In this document: positions 52,139 through 60,901 of the stretch, piece after piece
How positions within the stretch are numbered: position 1 is the stretch's first letter
How the letters are laid out: the number at the start of each line of letters is the position of its first letter
Assembly (NCBI GenBank): GCA_002419215.1
Contig: DIFQ01000001.1
Span: 79,961 to 143,960 of the forward strand
Direction of reading: 5' to 3'
Source of the DNA: Syntrophaceae bacterium UBA5744
Lineage (GTDB): Bacteria; Desulfobacterota; Syntrophia; Syntrophales; UBA2192
DNA length: 64,000 nucleotides
Program-made: the position numbers and the translations under genes
Notes under the pieces: model-generated
What the model saw: only the letters and a program-made list of their open reading frames with translations
What the model was told of the DNA's origin: nothing
Database searches by the model: none

Positions 52139-54613
52139 GTGATCAAGCGTCCCCTTCCCATTCTTCTTCTTTTCTTCATCGGCGGTATCGTCTTCGGGTA
52201 CACCGTCGAAATTCACCGTCCGTGGGTCCTGGGATTCTTCGCCTGCGGCCTGATTCTCTCCCTGCTTGCCTGCATCGCCCGCCGGCATGCCCCGGCGTTC
52301 TGCCTGGTCGGGCTCTGTTTCTTTGCGCTTGGAATCCACGGGATCAGCACGATCCTGTATGACGACCCCGTACCGGATCACATCGCGCACTGGGCGGAAA
52401 AGGGCAAGGTTGTCCTCGACGGAATCGTTTGCGAAAACCCGAGGGTCTCCGAGGACAGGACGTCCCTCGTGCTGGAAGCCTCGCGGATTTCCGGCGAAGG
52501 GTTTTCCCGGGTCGTAAGCGGGAAACTGCTGCTTTCGGTCGGGGAGAACACGCGTCATTTCAAGGTCGGGGATCTCATTCGGACGGAAATTCGCCTCAGG
52601 CACCCCCGGAGCTTCGGAAATCCCGGCGCCTTCGACTACGAGCGATACCTCCGGCTCCAGGGCATCCGGGTGAGGGGTTTCGTCAACGACGCCCGGAAGA
52701 TCGTTCTGATACGCGAGGGACAGGGGCACCCCCTGCGTCAGGCCCTCGAGCAGTTCCGGACCGGGATCCGCGACCGCATACGCGCCCAGGCCCCCTACCC
52801 CGAGGGGACCCTGATCCAGGCCATGACCCTGGGGGAGCAGAGCGAGGTGCCCCGGGCGATCCAGGACCGGTTCAACCGGACGGGGACTTCCCACATCATA
52901 GCCATCTCGGGCTTCAACGTGGGGATCATCGCCCTGATCTCTTTCTTCCTCATCCGGACGCTTCTGAAATCGTCGGAGTACCTGCTTTTGCGATTCAACC
53001 TCCAGAAACTCTCGGCACTGTTCGCCTTCGCGCCCGTCGTGTTCTACGCCTTCGTCGCAGGGCTCGGCATGTCCACGGTGAGGGCCCTGCTTATGACACT
53101 GTCCCTGCTCCTCACCATTTTGATGGGCCGCGGCAGAGACCTTTTCAACACCCTGGCGCTGGCAGCCTTCGCCATCCTGGTGCTGTCCCCCGCCGCCCTG
53201 TTCGACATCTCCTTCCAGCTTTCTTTTACGGCCGTTGCGGCAATCCTGCTTTTCATGCCGGGTATCACGGAGCGACTGACGGCGTGGAAAAACAGGGCGG
53301 AAGGGCGCCCTGCGAGACTGGGCAGGAGAATCACCGTTGACCTTGCCCTCTTCGTTGCCGTTTCTGCCGCCGCCACCCTGGGCACCCTGCCCTTCATCGT
53401 GTACTACTTCAACCGCGTCTCCAACATCACCCTCGTGGCCAATCTCCTCCTCGTGCCGATCCTCGGCTTCGTCGTTCTGCCGCTCTCCATGGTTCTCATT
53501 CTCGTTGCGCCGCTTTCCGAATCCCTCTCGGCCCCGCTCATCGACGTTACCGCATGGCTGACCCGCCTTTGCCTCGATCTCAACGACTGGCTCGCCGCCC
53601 TCCCCGGGGCCTCCTCGATCATCACGACGCCCACCGTGGCGGAACTTGCGGCCTACTACGTCCTGCTGATCACAGCGGCCCTGCTGCCGGGTCTGCCCGG
53701 CCGCGACGCGCCGGGGGTTCCCCTCTTCCGCACCCGGCGAAAGGCGCTTGCCGTCATGGCCCTGGCTCTGATCTTCCTTGCCGGCGATGCCCTTTGGCTT
53801 CACCGGAAACTGCAGAACCGGGACGCCCTCCGTGTTACCTTCCTCGATGTGGGCCATGCCAGTTGTGCCCTCGTCGAATTTCCGGGAGGAAAACGGATGC
53901 TCATCGACGGGGGCGGCTCCTACAACGACCGTTTCGACATGGGCCGCTACGTCGTCGCCCCCTTTCTCTGGCACGAACGGATCGGAACGATCGACACGGT
54001 CGTCCTGACGCACCCCCACCCGGATCACGCAAACGGCCTTCCTTATATTCTGGACAACTTCGACGTAAAGGAGGTATGGACGAACGGCGACGAAGCGCTC
54101 GTCGACTCGGGCGCCGCCCTGACGGAAACGATGAGGCGGAAAGGCATCGCGCCGCGCCTTCTCACATCGAAATCGGCGCCGGTCGACATCGGCGGAGTGC
54201 ACATCAGGGTTCTCAACCCCGGGACAGTCTTCTCGGCGGACACGGTGCTCGGCGACCGGGAGATCAACGAGCGCTCACTGGTTCTGCAACTCCGGTGGGG
54301 TGAAACGGCCTTCCTTCTCCCTGCGGATATCGGCGAGCCCACCGAGTCGATGCTCGCCTCCCGGCACAAAGATCTGCAGAGCGACATCCTGCTTGCGCCG
54401 CACCACGGGTCCCCCTGGTCCGGCACGCGGCACTTCCTCCAGGCAGTCCGCCCCGGGACGATCATCATCAGCACGGGGCGCTCCGTCCGCGACGATGTCC
54501 TCGAACGATACCGACAGACGGGTGCTTCCGTCTTCCGCACCGACGTCCACGGGGCCGTCCGCGTCACCGCCGACGGTCGGCGTTACGAAGTCGTTCCCTT
54601 CAAAAACCCATGA
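52139..54613 (+). CDS. comEC: DNA internalization-related competence protein ComEC/Rec2
   Basis: 824 residues from a GTG start. The N-terminal OB-like DUF4131 domain (about 30-190) is followed by the polytopic Competence domain (about 220-490, TSHIIAISGFNVGIIALISFF, LFDISFQLSFTAVAAILLF). The C-terminal metallo-beta-lactamase-like domain (about 590-800) has FLDVGHASC, THPHPDHANG and LAPHHGSPWSG. It is the inner-membrane channel that brings single-stranded DNA into the cytoplasm. The pilin and PilSR genes alongside give a natural-transformation context. Confidence 0.93.
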   Translation: MIKRPLPILLLFFIGGIVFGYTVEIHRPWVLGFFACGLILSLLACIARRHAPAFCLVGLCFFALGIHGISTILYDDPVPDHIAHWAEKGKVVLDGIVCENPRVSEDRTSLVLEASRISGEGFSRVVSGKLLLSVGENTRHFKVGDLIRTEIRLRHPRSFGNPGAFDYERYLRLQGIRVRGFVNDARKIVLIREGQGHPLRQALEQFRTGIRDRIRAQAPYPEGTLIQAMTLGEQSEVPRAIQDRFNRTGTSHIIAISGFNVGIIALISFFLIRTLLKSSEYLLLRFNLQKLSALFAFAPVVFYAFVAGLGMSTVRALLMTLSLLLTILMGRGRDLFNTLALAAFAILVLSPAALFDISFQLSFTAVAAILLFMPGITERLTAWKNRAEGRPARLGRRITVDLALFVAVSAAATLGTLPFIVYYFNRVSNITLVANLLLVPILGFVVLPLSMVLILVAPLSESLSAPLIDVTAWLTRLCLDLNDWLAALPGASSIITTPTVAELAAYYVLLITAALLPGLPGRDAPGVPLFRTRRKALAVMALALIFLAGDALWLHRKLQNRDALRVTFLDVGHASCALVEFPGGKRMLIDGGGSYNDRFDMGRYVVAPFLWHERIGTIDTVVLTHPHPDHANGLPYILDNFDVKEVWTNGDEALVDSGAALTETMRRKGIAPRLLTSKSAPVDIGGVHIRVLNPGTVFSADTVLGDREINERSLVLQLRWGETAFLLPADIGEPTESMLASRHKDLQSDILLAPHHGSPWSGTRHFLQAVRPGTIIISTGRSVRDDVLERYRQTGASVFRTDVHGAVRVTADGRRYEVVPFKNP

Positions 54614-54685
54614 TTTATATTGCCTTTCGGGAGGGATTGTGTTAGCTATTCAGGTTCAAATTCAGCTGTTGGGTGCCATACCATC

Positions 54686-55951
54686 ATGAAGATCATAACC
54701 GCCGTCAGGGGCTTCAAAGACATCCTGCCCGGCGAATCGGAAAAGTGGCAATACGTGGAGGGAAAAGCCCGGGAAATATTCGGGAATTTCGGGTTCCGCG
54801 AGATTGTCCTCCCCATCCTGGAGAAGACGGAGCTTTTCAAGCGCTCGATCGGCGAGACGACGGACATCGTCGAAAAGGAAATGTACACCTTCACGGACCG
54901 CGGGGATGAATCCCTGACCATGCGTCCCGAGGCCACGGCATCGGTCATGCGGGCCTACCTCGAGCACAGTCTCTACGCATCGGAAAGCGTGGTGAAGCTC
55001 TACACCATCGGCCCCATGTTCCGCCGCGAACGGCCCCAGAAAGGGAGGTTCCGCCAGTTCAACCAGCTCAACGCGGAACTGCTCGGCTCGAAAGACCCGC
55101 GCGTGGACGCCGAGGTCATCCTGATGCTCATCCATTTCCTTCGGGGCGTCGGCGTGTCGGATGCGCAGCTCGAGATCAACTCCCTGGGCTGCCCGGCCTG
55201 CCGCCCGGCGTTCCGGGACGTGATCCACGCGTACCTGGCCGGAAAGAGCGACGGCCTCTGCGAGGATTGCCAGAGGCGGCTTTCGACGAACCCTCTCCGG
55301 GTCTTCGACTGCAAGGTGGAAGGGTGCAAGGAGATCGTCTCCACGGCGCCCCTGCTGATCGAATTTTTATGCGGGGAGTGCCGGGATCACTTCGGCGAGG
55401 TCCAGGCGGGCCTCCGTCAGTTCGACACCCCCTTCACCGTCAACGCGCGGATGGTCCGCGGTCTGGACTACTACACGAAAACGGCCTTCGAGGTCACCAC
55501 GGGGGCCCTGGGGGCCCAGAACGCCATCGCGGGAGGCGGCCGCTACGACCGGCTCGTCGAGGACCTGGGGGGCCCCGAGAGCCCCGGCATCGGCTTTGCC
55601 GTGGGACTGGAGCGCCTTATCGCCGTAGCCCCCATTCCCGATGAGGGCGTCGTCGGGAAACCGGATCTCTTCATCGCCGCCCTCGGGAAGGAAGCGCAGG
55701 ATTTCGCCTTCGTGCTCTGCAACCGCCTGCGGATGGCGGGCGCCCGCATCGAGACGGACTATGCGGCCCGAAGTCTCAAGAGCCAGATGAAGCGATCCGA
55801 CAAGCTCGGGTGCCGCTTCACGCTGATCCTGGGCGAACGGGAGCTGCAGGAAAAGAAGGCCCTCCTGCGGGACATGAAGGGAAGCGCGCAGCAGCCCATC
55901 GGGCTCGATGACGCCGAGACCACGATCCTGAGCATCCTCTCGAAGAACTGA
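54686..55951 (+). CDS. hisS: histidyl-tRNA synthetase
   Basis: 421 residues from the ATG at 54686; the frame extends upstream but lacks a ribosome site there. N-terminal AVRGFKDILPGES, motif 2 FRRERPQKGRFRQFNQLNAELLG, the HisRS-specific RMVRGLDYYTKTAFEV, and motif 3 in GFAVGLERL are all present. The C-terminal anticodon-binding domain (about 325-421) is complete. It charges tRNA-His. aspS follows about 220 bp downstream, a frequent pairing. Confidence 0.96.
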   Translation: MKIITAVRGFKDILPGESEKWQYVEGKAREIFGNFGFREIVLPILEKTELFKRSIGETTDIVEKEMYTFTDRGDESLTMRPEATASVMRAYLEHSLYASESVVKLYTIGPMFRRERPQKGRFRQFNQLNAELLGSKDPRVDAEVILMLIHFLRGVGVSDAQLEINSLGCPACRPAFRDVIHAYLAGKSDGLCEDCQRRLSTNPLRVFDCKVEGCKEIVSTAPLLIEFLCGECRDHFGEVQAGLRQFDTPFTVNARMVRGLDYYTKTAFEVTTGALGAQNAIAGGGRYDRLVEDLGGPESPGIGFAVGLERLIAVAPIPDEGVVGKPDLFIAALGKEAQDFAFVLCNRLRMAGARIETDYAARSLKSQMKRSDKLGCRFTLILGERELQEKKALLRDMKGSAQQPIGLDDAETTILSILSKN

Positions 55952-56037
55952 CCGGGGGCGCGTCCCGCAAGCCCCGCCCCGTGGGCGGGTAGCTTCACAT
56001 GGGACAGTTCGACAGCGGCTGGATGCAAGACCACAAC

Positions 56038-56145
56038 AGGCAGAGGGTAAGAAGGTTCGAAGGTCAGAAAGTTGGAGAAGCGCGGGATACGCGATCAGCC
56101 GCCGCCGAACCCAACGTTCTCACCCTCTCACCCTCTCAAATTCTG
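56038..56145. repeat. octamer repeat pair between hisS and aspS
   Basis: The left arm (56038-56084) has GGGTAAGA, AGGTTCGA, AGGTCAGA, AAGTTGGA. The right arm (56105-56145) has ACCCAACG, TTCTCACCC, TCTCACCC, TCTCAAAT. The arms are inverted relative to each other. Confidence 0.65.
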
Positions 56146-56168
56146 CTTTTTACAGGGAGGTAAACCCC

Positions 56169-57947
56169 TTGTCCGACTTCATTTCAAAAATCAAGAGAAC
56201 CCACTACTGCGGGCATCTCAAGGTGGACGACGCAGGGAAAGAAGTGGTCCTGATGGGCTGGGTGCATCGCCGCCGAGACCACGGCGGGGTCATCTTCGTC
56301 GACCTGCGCGACCGCGAAGGACTCGTGCAAGTCGTCTTCAACCCCGAGGTGCAGCCCGAATCCCACAAGGAGGCGCACCGCATCCGGAGCGAATACGTCC
56401 TGGCCCTGAAGGGAACGGTGCGGAAACGGCCCGAGGGAATGGAAAACCCCGAACTGTCCACCGGCGGCATCGAGGTGATGGTGAACACGCTCGAGATCCT
56501 GAGCGAGGCAAAGACACCTCCTTTCGTGCTCGACGCCGAGACGGAGATCTCGGAAAACATCCGGCTCAAGTACCGCTACCTCGATTTGCGCAGACCGGAG
56601 CTGCAGCGCAACATCCTCCTGAGGAGCCGGGTAGCCGCCGCAACACGGGAATACTTCATCTCCAAGGGGTTCATCGAGGTGGAGACGCCCATGCTCGCGA
56701 AGAGCACGCCCGAGGGCGCCCGCGATTACCTCGTGCCCAGCCGCGTCAACCAGGGGACGTTTTACGCGCTTCCCCAGTCGCCCCAGACGTTCAAGCAGCT
56801 TTTGATGATCTCGGGCTTCGACCGCTATTTCCAGATCGTCAAGTGCTTCCGCGACGAGGATCTCCGGGCGGACAGGCAACCCGAGTTCACCCAGATCGAC
56901 GTGGAGATGTCCTTCATCGACGAGGAGGACATCATCAACACCATGGAAGGCCTCATGGCCCACATTTTCAAGGCCGGGACGGGTCGGGTTCTCGAGACCC
57001 CCTTCCCCCGGATCACCTACCGGGACGCCATGGAACGCTACGGCCGGGACAACCCGGACACCCGTTTCACCATGGAGCTCCGCGACGTGACACAGATCGT
57101 GAAGGACTGCGGGTTCAAGGTGTTCAACGAGGTGGCCGCAAGCGGCGGCATCGTAAAGGCCATTCGCATCGAGGACAACCGGCAGCTTTCCCGCAAGGAC
57201 ATCGACGGCCTGACGAACTTTGTATCCGACTACGGGGCCAAGGGCCTCACCTGGGCGCGCGTGAACGCCGACGGCTGGACCTCACCCATCGTGAAGTTCC
57301 TCAAACCCGATGAGGTGCAGGCCATCAACCGGGCGATGGACGCCAGGGAGGGCGACCTGGTCGTCTTTGTGGCCGACAACCCCGGCATTGTCAATGACGC
57401 CCTGGCGAACCTGCGCATCCACGTGGCCAGAAAACTCAACCTGATCCAGCCGGGCCAGCTTGCTTTCACGTGGGTCGTCGAGTTTCCGCTGCTGGAGTAC
57501 AGCGACACGGAGAAGCGCTTCGTGGCCAAGCATCACCCCTTCACCTCGCCTGTGGCGGAGGACCTCCCGCTTCTCGACACGGAGCCCGCGACGGCGCGCG
57601 CCAGGGCCTACGACCTGGTGCTGAACGGGACCGAGATCGGAGGCGGCAGCATCCGGATCCACCGCACCGATGTCCAGCAGAAGCTCTTCCAGACCCTGGG
57701 GCTGAGCACCGAGGATTCGCGAAGCAAGTTCGGGTTCCTGCTCGACGCCCTCGAGTTCGGAACACCGCCGCACGGGGGCATTGCCTTCGGATTCGATCGC
57801 CTGATCATGATCATGACCGGCGCCCCGTCGATCCGTGACGTCATCGCCTTCCCGAAGACGCAGAAGGCAACCGATGCGATGACCGATGCACCGTCGAAGG
57901 TGAGCATCGAGCAGCTCATGGAACTCTCGCTGAAGATCGTTCAGTGA
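56169..57947 (+). CDS. aspS: aspartyl-tRNA synthetase (bacterial type)
   Basis: 592 residues from a TTG start at 56169, set by GGGAGGT at about 56155-56161. An N-terminal OB-fold anticodon domain (WVHRRRDHGGVIFVDLRD) is followed by catalytic motif 1 and motif 2 (FRDEDLRADRQPEFTQID). The bacterial GAD insertion (about 290-420) and motif 3 (GIAFGFDRLIM) are present. QSPQTFKQLLM and KHHPFTSP are typical. It charges tRNA-Asp, and possibly tRNA-Asn if no AsnRS exists. Confidence 0.96.
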   Translation: MSDFISKIKRTHYCGHLKVDDAGKEVVLMGWVHRRRDHGGVIFVDLRDREGLVQVVFNPEVQPESHKEAHRIRSEYVLALKGTVRKRPEGMENPELSTGGIEVMVNTLEILSEAKTPPFVLDAETEISENIRLKYRYLDLRRPELQRNILLRSRVAAATREYFISKGFIEVETPMLAKSTPEGARDYLVPSRVNQGTFYALPQSPQTFKQLLMISGFDRYFQIVKCFRDEDLRADRQPEFTQIDVEMSFIDEEDIINTMEGLMAHIFKAGTGRVLETPFPRITYRDAMERYGRDNPDTRFTMELRDVTQIVKDCGFKVFNEVAASGGIVKAIRIEDNRQLSRKDIDGLTNFVSDYGAKGLTWARVNADGWTSPIVKFLKPDEVQAINRAMDAREGDLVVFVADNPGIVNDALANLRIHVARKLNLIQPGQLAFTWVVEFPLLEYSDTEKRFVAKHHPFTSPVAEDLPLLDTEPATARARAYDLVLNGTEIGGGSIRIHRTDVQQKLFQTLGLSTEDSRSKFGFLLDALEFGTPPHGGIAFGFDRLIMIMTGAPSIRDVIAFPKTQKATDAMTDAPSKVSIEQLMELSLKIVQ

Positions 57948-57951
57948 GGCA

Positions 57952-58082
57952 AAAGCCGGCTTCCGGACTCGGGATTCCGGCATCGGGCGATAAAAGACCC
58001 ATCATGTCCTGCCTTGTGATGATCGAAGCCACGTATCGGGATTTAAGTGTTATTGCCTTGCGGCTTGTGGCTTGCGGCTTCT
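57952..58082. repeat. two heptamer tracts after aspS
   Basis: The first (57955-57990) has CGGCTTC, CGGACTC, GGGATTC, CGGCATC. The second (58050-58082) has TTGCCTT, GCGGCTT, GTGGCTT, GCGGCTT. They lie between the aspS stop and the leader RNA promoter. Confidence 0.6.
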
Positions 58083-58118
58083 TATTTGTCCTGTCCGTGC
58101 CCGTTACGTTTTTACCTA

Positions 58119-58147
58119 TTGACAAAGGCGGGATGATTCTTTATGGA
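58119..58147 (+). promoter_or_regulatory. sigma70 promoter of the leader RNA and Re-citrate-synthase-like gene
   Basis: TTGACA (58119-58124), exactly 17 bp, TATGGA (58142-58147). Start expected near 58152-58156. Confidence 0.65.
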
Positions 58148-58151
58148 ATCA

Positions 58152-58406
58152 GTGAAGGTTTTCTCCCCCGGTAGCTTGCAGATGAAACCGGTGTGGGAAA
58201 GCGAAAAAGGAAGGCATTCTAACGGGATGAGGATCGGGAACCCCAACCGCCGTTTAGAGACGAGGCCTGACTCGGCGTGCCTGAAGGCCGCTGAACCGCA
58301 GCCTACGATCGTTTTGGCCCGGGGTGGTCCCTCCATGACTGGTTGAATCCAATTTCGAACGGGAAGAGACAAGGGAGGGAACATCAAACGTTTCCTCCTT
58401 TTTTTT
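58152..58406 (+). ncRNA. structured leader RNA with terminator/antiterminator (putative novel riboswitch or attenuator)
   Basis: About 250 nt from promoter to terminator. Three helices compete. The first is a closing stem of 58231-58244 with 58321-58334 (GGA, UC bulge, GGGA, ACCCC against GGGGU, GG bulge, UCCC, UCC). The second is an antiterminator, UCCCUCC (58328-58334) with GGAGGGA (58374-58380). The third is the terminator GGAGGGAAC/GUUUCCUCC (58374-58382/58390-58398) plus eight U. Inside the closing stem are three small hairpins (58248-58277, 58279-58288, 58290-58302). A further hairpin CCGGU/ACCGG lies at 58168-58191. I recognise no known riboswitch. The GGGGUGGUCCC segment resembles a T-box only loosely. 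The gene 73 bp downstream is the probable target. Confidence 0.6.
58374..58406 (+). terminator. intrinsic terminator in the leader upstream of the Re-citrate-synthase-like gene
   Basis: A 9-bp stem (58374-58382 with 58390-58398, one G-U pair), 7-nt loop and eight T. It lies 73 bp before the gene start, in its 5' leader. Confidence 0.85.
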
Positions 58407-58478
58407 GTAAGGACCGGGACGCCGAAAGCCGTCCGGCCGTTTATTCATTCACTCAATGCAGGTGCAGGGAGAAGCAAC

Positions 58479-60368
58479 ATGGCAAAGTGGAACAAGGAAA
58501 AGAAGGTCCTCGATCACGAGCACACGAAATTCTGGCGTTATGAAATCAAGGACGTCGATCAGCCGAACCTCCAGAAAGACGTCTTCCCGTACGACGAGGT
58601 CTGCCGCATCGTCTTCGACCACAAGCTCGTCATGATGAGCCCCGCCGAGGACATCTTCATCACCGACACGACTTTCCGGGACGGCCAGCAGGCACGCCCC
58701 CCCTACACGGTCAAACAGATCAGCGATCTGTTCGGGATGATGAGCCGGCTCGGTGGCGAAAAGGGAGTCATCCGCCAGACGGAGTTCTTCCTTTACAGCC
58801 AGCGCGACCGCGAGGCGCTCGAGGCCTGCCGCAGCATGAATCTCCGGTACCCGGAGATCACCGGCTGGATCCGCGCCGTGAAGGAGGACGTCCCCCTCGT
58901 CAAGGACGCGGGTCTCAAGGAGACGGGCATCCTCACCTCGGTGTCCGACTACCACGTATTTCTCAAGCTGGGCGTCACACGGAAGCAGGCCATGGAGATG
59001 TACCTGGACGTGGTGCGGTCCATCCTCGAAGCGGGGATCGTCGCCCGGTGCCATTTCGAGGATCTCACCCGGGCGGACATCTACGGCTTCGTGATCCCCT
59101 TTGCCAACGAACTGATGAAACTGCGCGAACAGAGCGGCATCGACGTCAAGATCCGTCTCTGTGACACCATGGGCTACGGGATCACCTATCCCGGCGCGGC
59201 CCTGCCGAGGAGCGTCGACAAGATCGTCCGGGCATTCATCGAGGACGCGGGGGTCCCCGGGCACCTGCTCGAATGGCACGGACACAACGACTTCCACAAG
59301 GCCCTGATCAATGCCACGACGGCGTGGCTCTACGGCTGCAGCGGCGCAAATGGAACCCTGATGGGGATCGGAGAGCGAACGGGAAACCCGCCCGTCGAGG
59401 GCCTCATCTTCGAGTATATCCAGCTTCACGGGGAAAATCACGGGATCGACACGACGGTGATCACGGAAATTGCCGACTACGTCCGGCGTGAGATGAACTT
59501 CAAGATCGCCCCCAACTACCCCTTTGTCGGTTCCGAGTTCAACGTCACCCGCGCCGGCGTGCATCTCGACGGTCTCGTGAAGAACGAGGAAATCTACAAC
59601 ATCTTCGACACGACGAAGATCCTCAGACGTCCCATCATGCTCGAGATCACCGACAAGTCGGGCAAGGCGGGGATCGTCCACTGGATCAACTCACGGCTCG
59701 ATCTCAGGAACGGGGAGCTCATCGACAAGCGCCACCCCGGCATCTCTGCGATCCACAAGTGGGTCATGAAGCAGTATGAGGGGGGACGCATGACGAGCAT
59801 CTCCAACGACGAGATGGAAAAGGTCGTCCGCAAGTTCCTCCCCGAACTCTTCATGTCCGATCTCGAAAAGATCAAGTACCGCGCGGCCCAGGCTGCCGTC
59901 GCGGTGGTGCAGCAGGTCATCGACCACCCCGTCATGAAGTCGATGAACCCGGAGATGCAGGAGTCGATCATGCAGCAGTTCATCGACGAGAACCCCTCGA
60001 TCCAATTCGCCTACGTCGTGGACACGCACGGGAAAAAGGTCACGCGCAACGTCACCCACATCACGCACCGTGCAAAGTACGAGAACTTCGGCGTCGGCAC
60101 GGACTACTCGAACCGCGAGTGGTTCATCCGGCCCATGGAAGCCGGAAAGATTCACGTGACGGACTTCTACATCTCCAAAATGACGGGCGCCCTCTGTATC
60201 ACCGTCTCGGCGCCCATTGTCGACGAACACGACGAGATCTGCGGCGTCTTCGGCGTCGACATCCGGTTCGAGGAGTGGACCAAGAGCGTGGATCTGATCT
60301 CCGAGGCAACCGAGCGCGCCTTGAAGGCGGAGTACGAGGCGAAGAAGAAGTCGGACCACTGGTTCTAG
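58479..60368 (+). CDS. Re-citrate synthase-like DRE-TIM metallolyase with C-terminal Cache-like domain
   Basis: 629 residues. The N-terminal two thirds is an HMGL/isopropylmalate-synthase-like TIM barrel. It has the catalytic ITDTTFRDGQQARPP (61-75), LCDTMGYG (228-235), the metal ligands His267/His269 in EWHGHNDFHKA, and GANGTLMGIGERTGNPP (289-305). RDGQQARPP is the form seen in Re-citrate synthases (Clostridium kluyveri, Syntrophus), which make citrate from oxaloacetate and acetyl-CoA in anaerobes. No LeuA regulatory domain follows. Instead residues about 500-605 look like a Cache/PDC sensor fold (DYSNREWFIRP, DFYISKMTGALCITVSAPI, GVFGVDIRFEEW). Homocitrate or isopropylmalate synthase activity remains possible. 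Confidence 0.78.
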   Translation: MAKWNKEKKVLDHEHTKFWRYEIKDVDQPNLQKDVFPYDEVCRIVFDHKLVMMSPAEDIFITDTTFRDGQQARPPYTVKQISDLFGMMSRLGGEKGVIRQTEFFLYSQRDREALEACRSMNLRYPEITGWIRAVKEDVPLVKDAGLKETGILTSVSDYHVFLKLGVTRKQAMEMYLDVVRSILEAGIVARCHFEDLTRADIYGFVIPFANELMKLREQSGIDVKIRLCDTMGYGITYPGAALPRSVDKIVRAFIEDAGVPGHLLEWHGHNDFHKALINATTAWLYGCSGANGTLMGIGERTGNPPVEGLIFEYIQLHGENHGIDTTVITEIADYVRREMNFKIAPNYPFVGSEFNVTRAGVHLDGLVKNEEIYNIFDTTKILRRPIMLEITDKSGKAGIVHWINSRLDLRNGELIDKRHPGISAIHKWVMKQYEGGRMTSISNDEMEKVVRKFLPELFMSDLEKIKYRAAQAAVAVVQQVIDHPVMKSMNPEMQESIMQQFIDENPSIQFAYVVDTHGKKVTRNVTHITHRAKYENFGVGTDYSNREWFIRPMEAGKIHVTDFYISKMTGALCITVSAPIVDEHDEICGVFGVDIRFEEWTKSVDLISEATERALKAEYEAKKKSDHWF

Positions 60369-60420
60369 GCAGGCGCGAGCGCCTGCCGGCATCAGGCATC
60401 AGGCATCGGGTTTCGGGCCG
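60366..60420. repeat. heptamer tract after the Re-citrate-synthase-like gene
   Basis: GGCATCA, GGCATCA, GGCATCG, GGTTTCG occur in register, starting about 20 bp after the stop codon. Confidence 0.6.
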
Positions 60421-60481
60421 ATGCGGGTAATCCAAAGCAGTGCCTCGGCAGACTGGCTGCAAGGTATTGGAAATCAATGAG

Positions 60482-60530
60482 ATAATAAGAAAGGGAGGCA
60501 ATGCAATTCGCCTCCCTTTCTTATTATTCG
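60482..60530 (+). terminator. terminator hairpin downstream of the Re-citrate-synthase-like gene
   Basis: An 18-bp perfect stem (60482-60499 with 60510-60527) and a 10-nt loop. The distal arm is T-rich (TTTCTTATTATT) though it has no separate U-run. Confidence 0.75.
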
Positions 60531-60551
60531 ATTCACGTTCGTCTCAATATT

Positions 60552-60603
60552 ATGTATATATACATTAATGTAGATTTATTATCAGTATTTAACATATATG
60601 TTA
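60552..60603. promoter_or_regulatory. two AT-rich 14-bp palindromes (operator-like)
   Basis: ATGTATATATACAT (60552-60565) and TAACATATATGTTA (60590-60603) are perfect palindromes whose centres are 38 bp apart, in the most AT-rich stretch of the window. They may be operator sites for the outer-membrane protein gene or a curved-DNA element. Confidence 0.4.
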
Positions 60604-60901
60604 TCATATTCGCCCATTGATCCGCCTTTCATTGCCAGGGTCAACCACCGAAATATTACATCATATCTGTTAGTTACAACTCATCATTCGTATTTCTCAC
60701 TTCATGGCACAAACCTTGTTCTATGGGATCACCAGACGCCACGACGGAAAACGCCCCCGGGCCGCAGGCTCCGCTGTTTCCCCCCTCAGCCGGGCCTGCG
60801 GCCTCTCCTCCTTCAAAATAAGGACGGGTGATCACGGCGGGTGCTAACGTCCCTCAAGCGTCACATGACCGGGTCATCAAATCATGAAGGGAGATTTTGA
60901 T

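Larger units (their letters stand above)
60369..60901. other. 533-bp intergenic region upstream of the outer-membrane protein
   Basis: In order it holds a heptamer tract, a strong terminator hairpin (60482-60527), an AT-rich block with two 14-bp palindromes (60552-60603), and a hairpin GGCCGCAGGC/GCCTGCGGCC (60760-60803). No coding region is convincing. Confidence 0.5.

Noticed and set aside
52076..54202. 708-codon open frame on the minus strand inside comEC
   Set aside because: It is antisense to a clear ComEC. The product is low-complexity, rich in Glu/Arg/Gly, with no domain.
54650..54665. GGTTCAAATTC near hisS as a tRNA T-loop
   Set aside because: No acceptor stem, anticodon arm or CCA context is present around it.
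58321..58334. T-box motif in GGGGUGGUCCCUCC
   Set aside because: Only GGGUGGU matches. The invariant A after UGGN and a stem I with specifier loop are not evident. It is kept as an alternative, not a call.
58152..58406. Leader RNA as 6S RNA, tmRNA, RNase P RNA or SRP RNA
   Set aside because: The signature sequences of tmRNA (tag-coding region), RNase P (conserved P4 core) and SRP (GGAAG apical loop in the expected context) are absent. The terminator lies directly upstream of a gene, so a cis-regulatory leader fits better.
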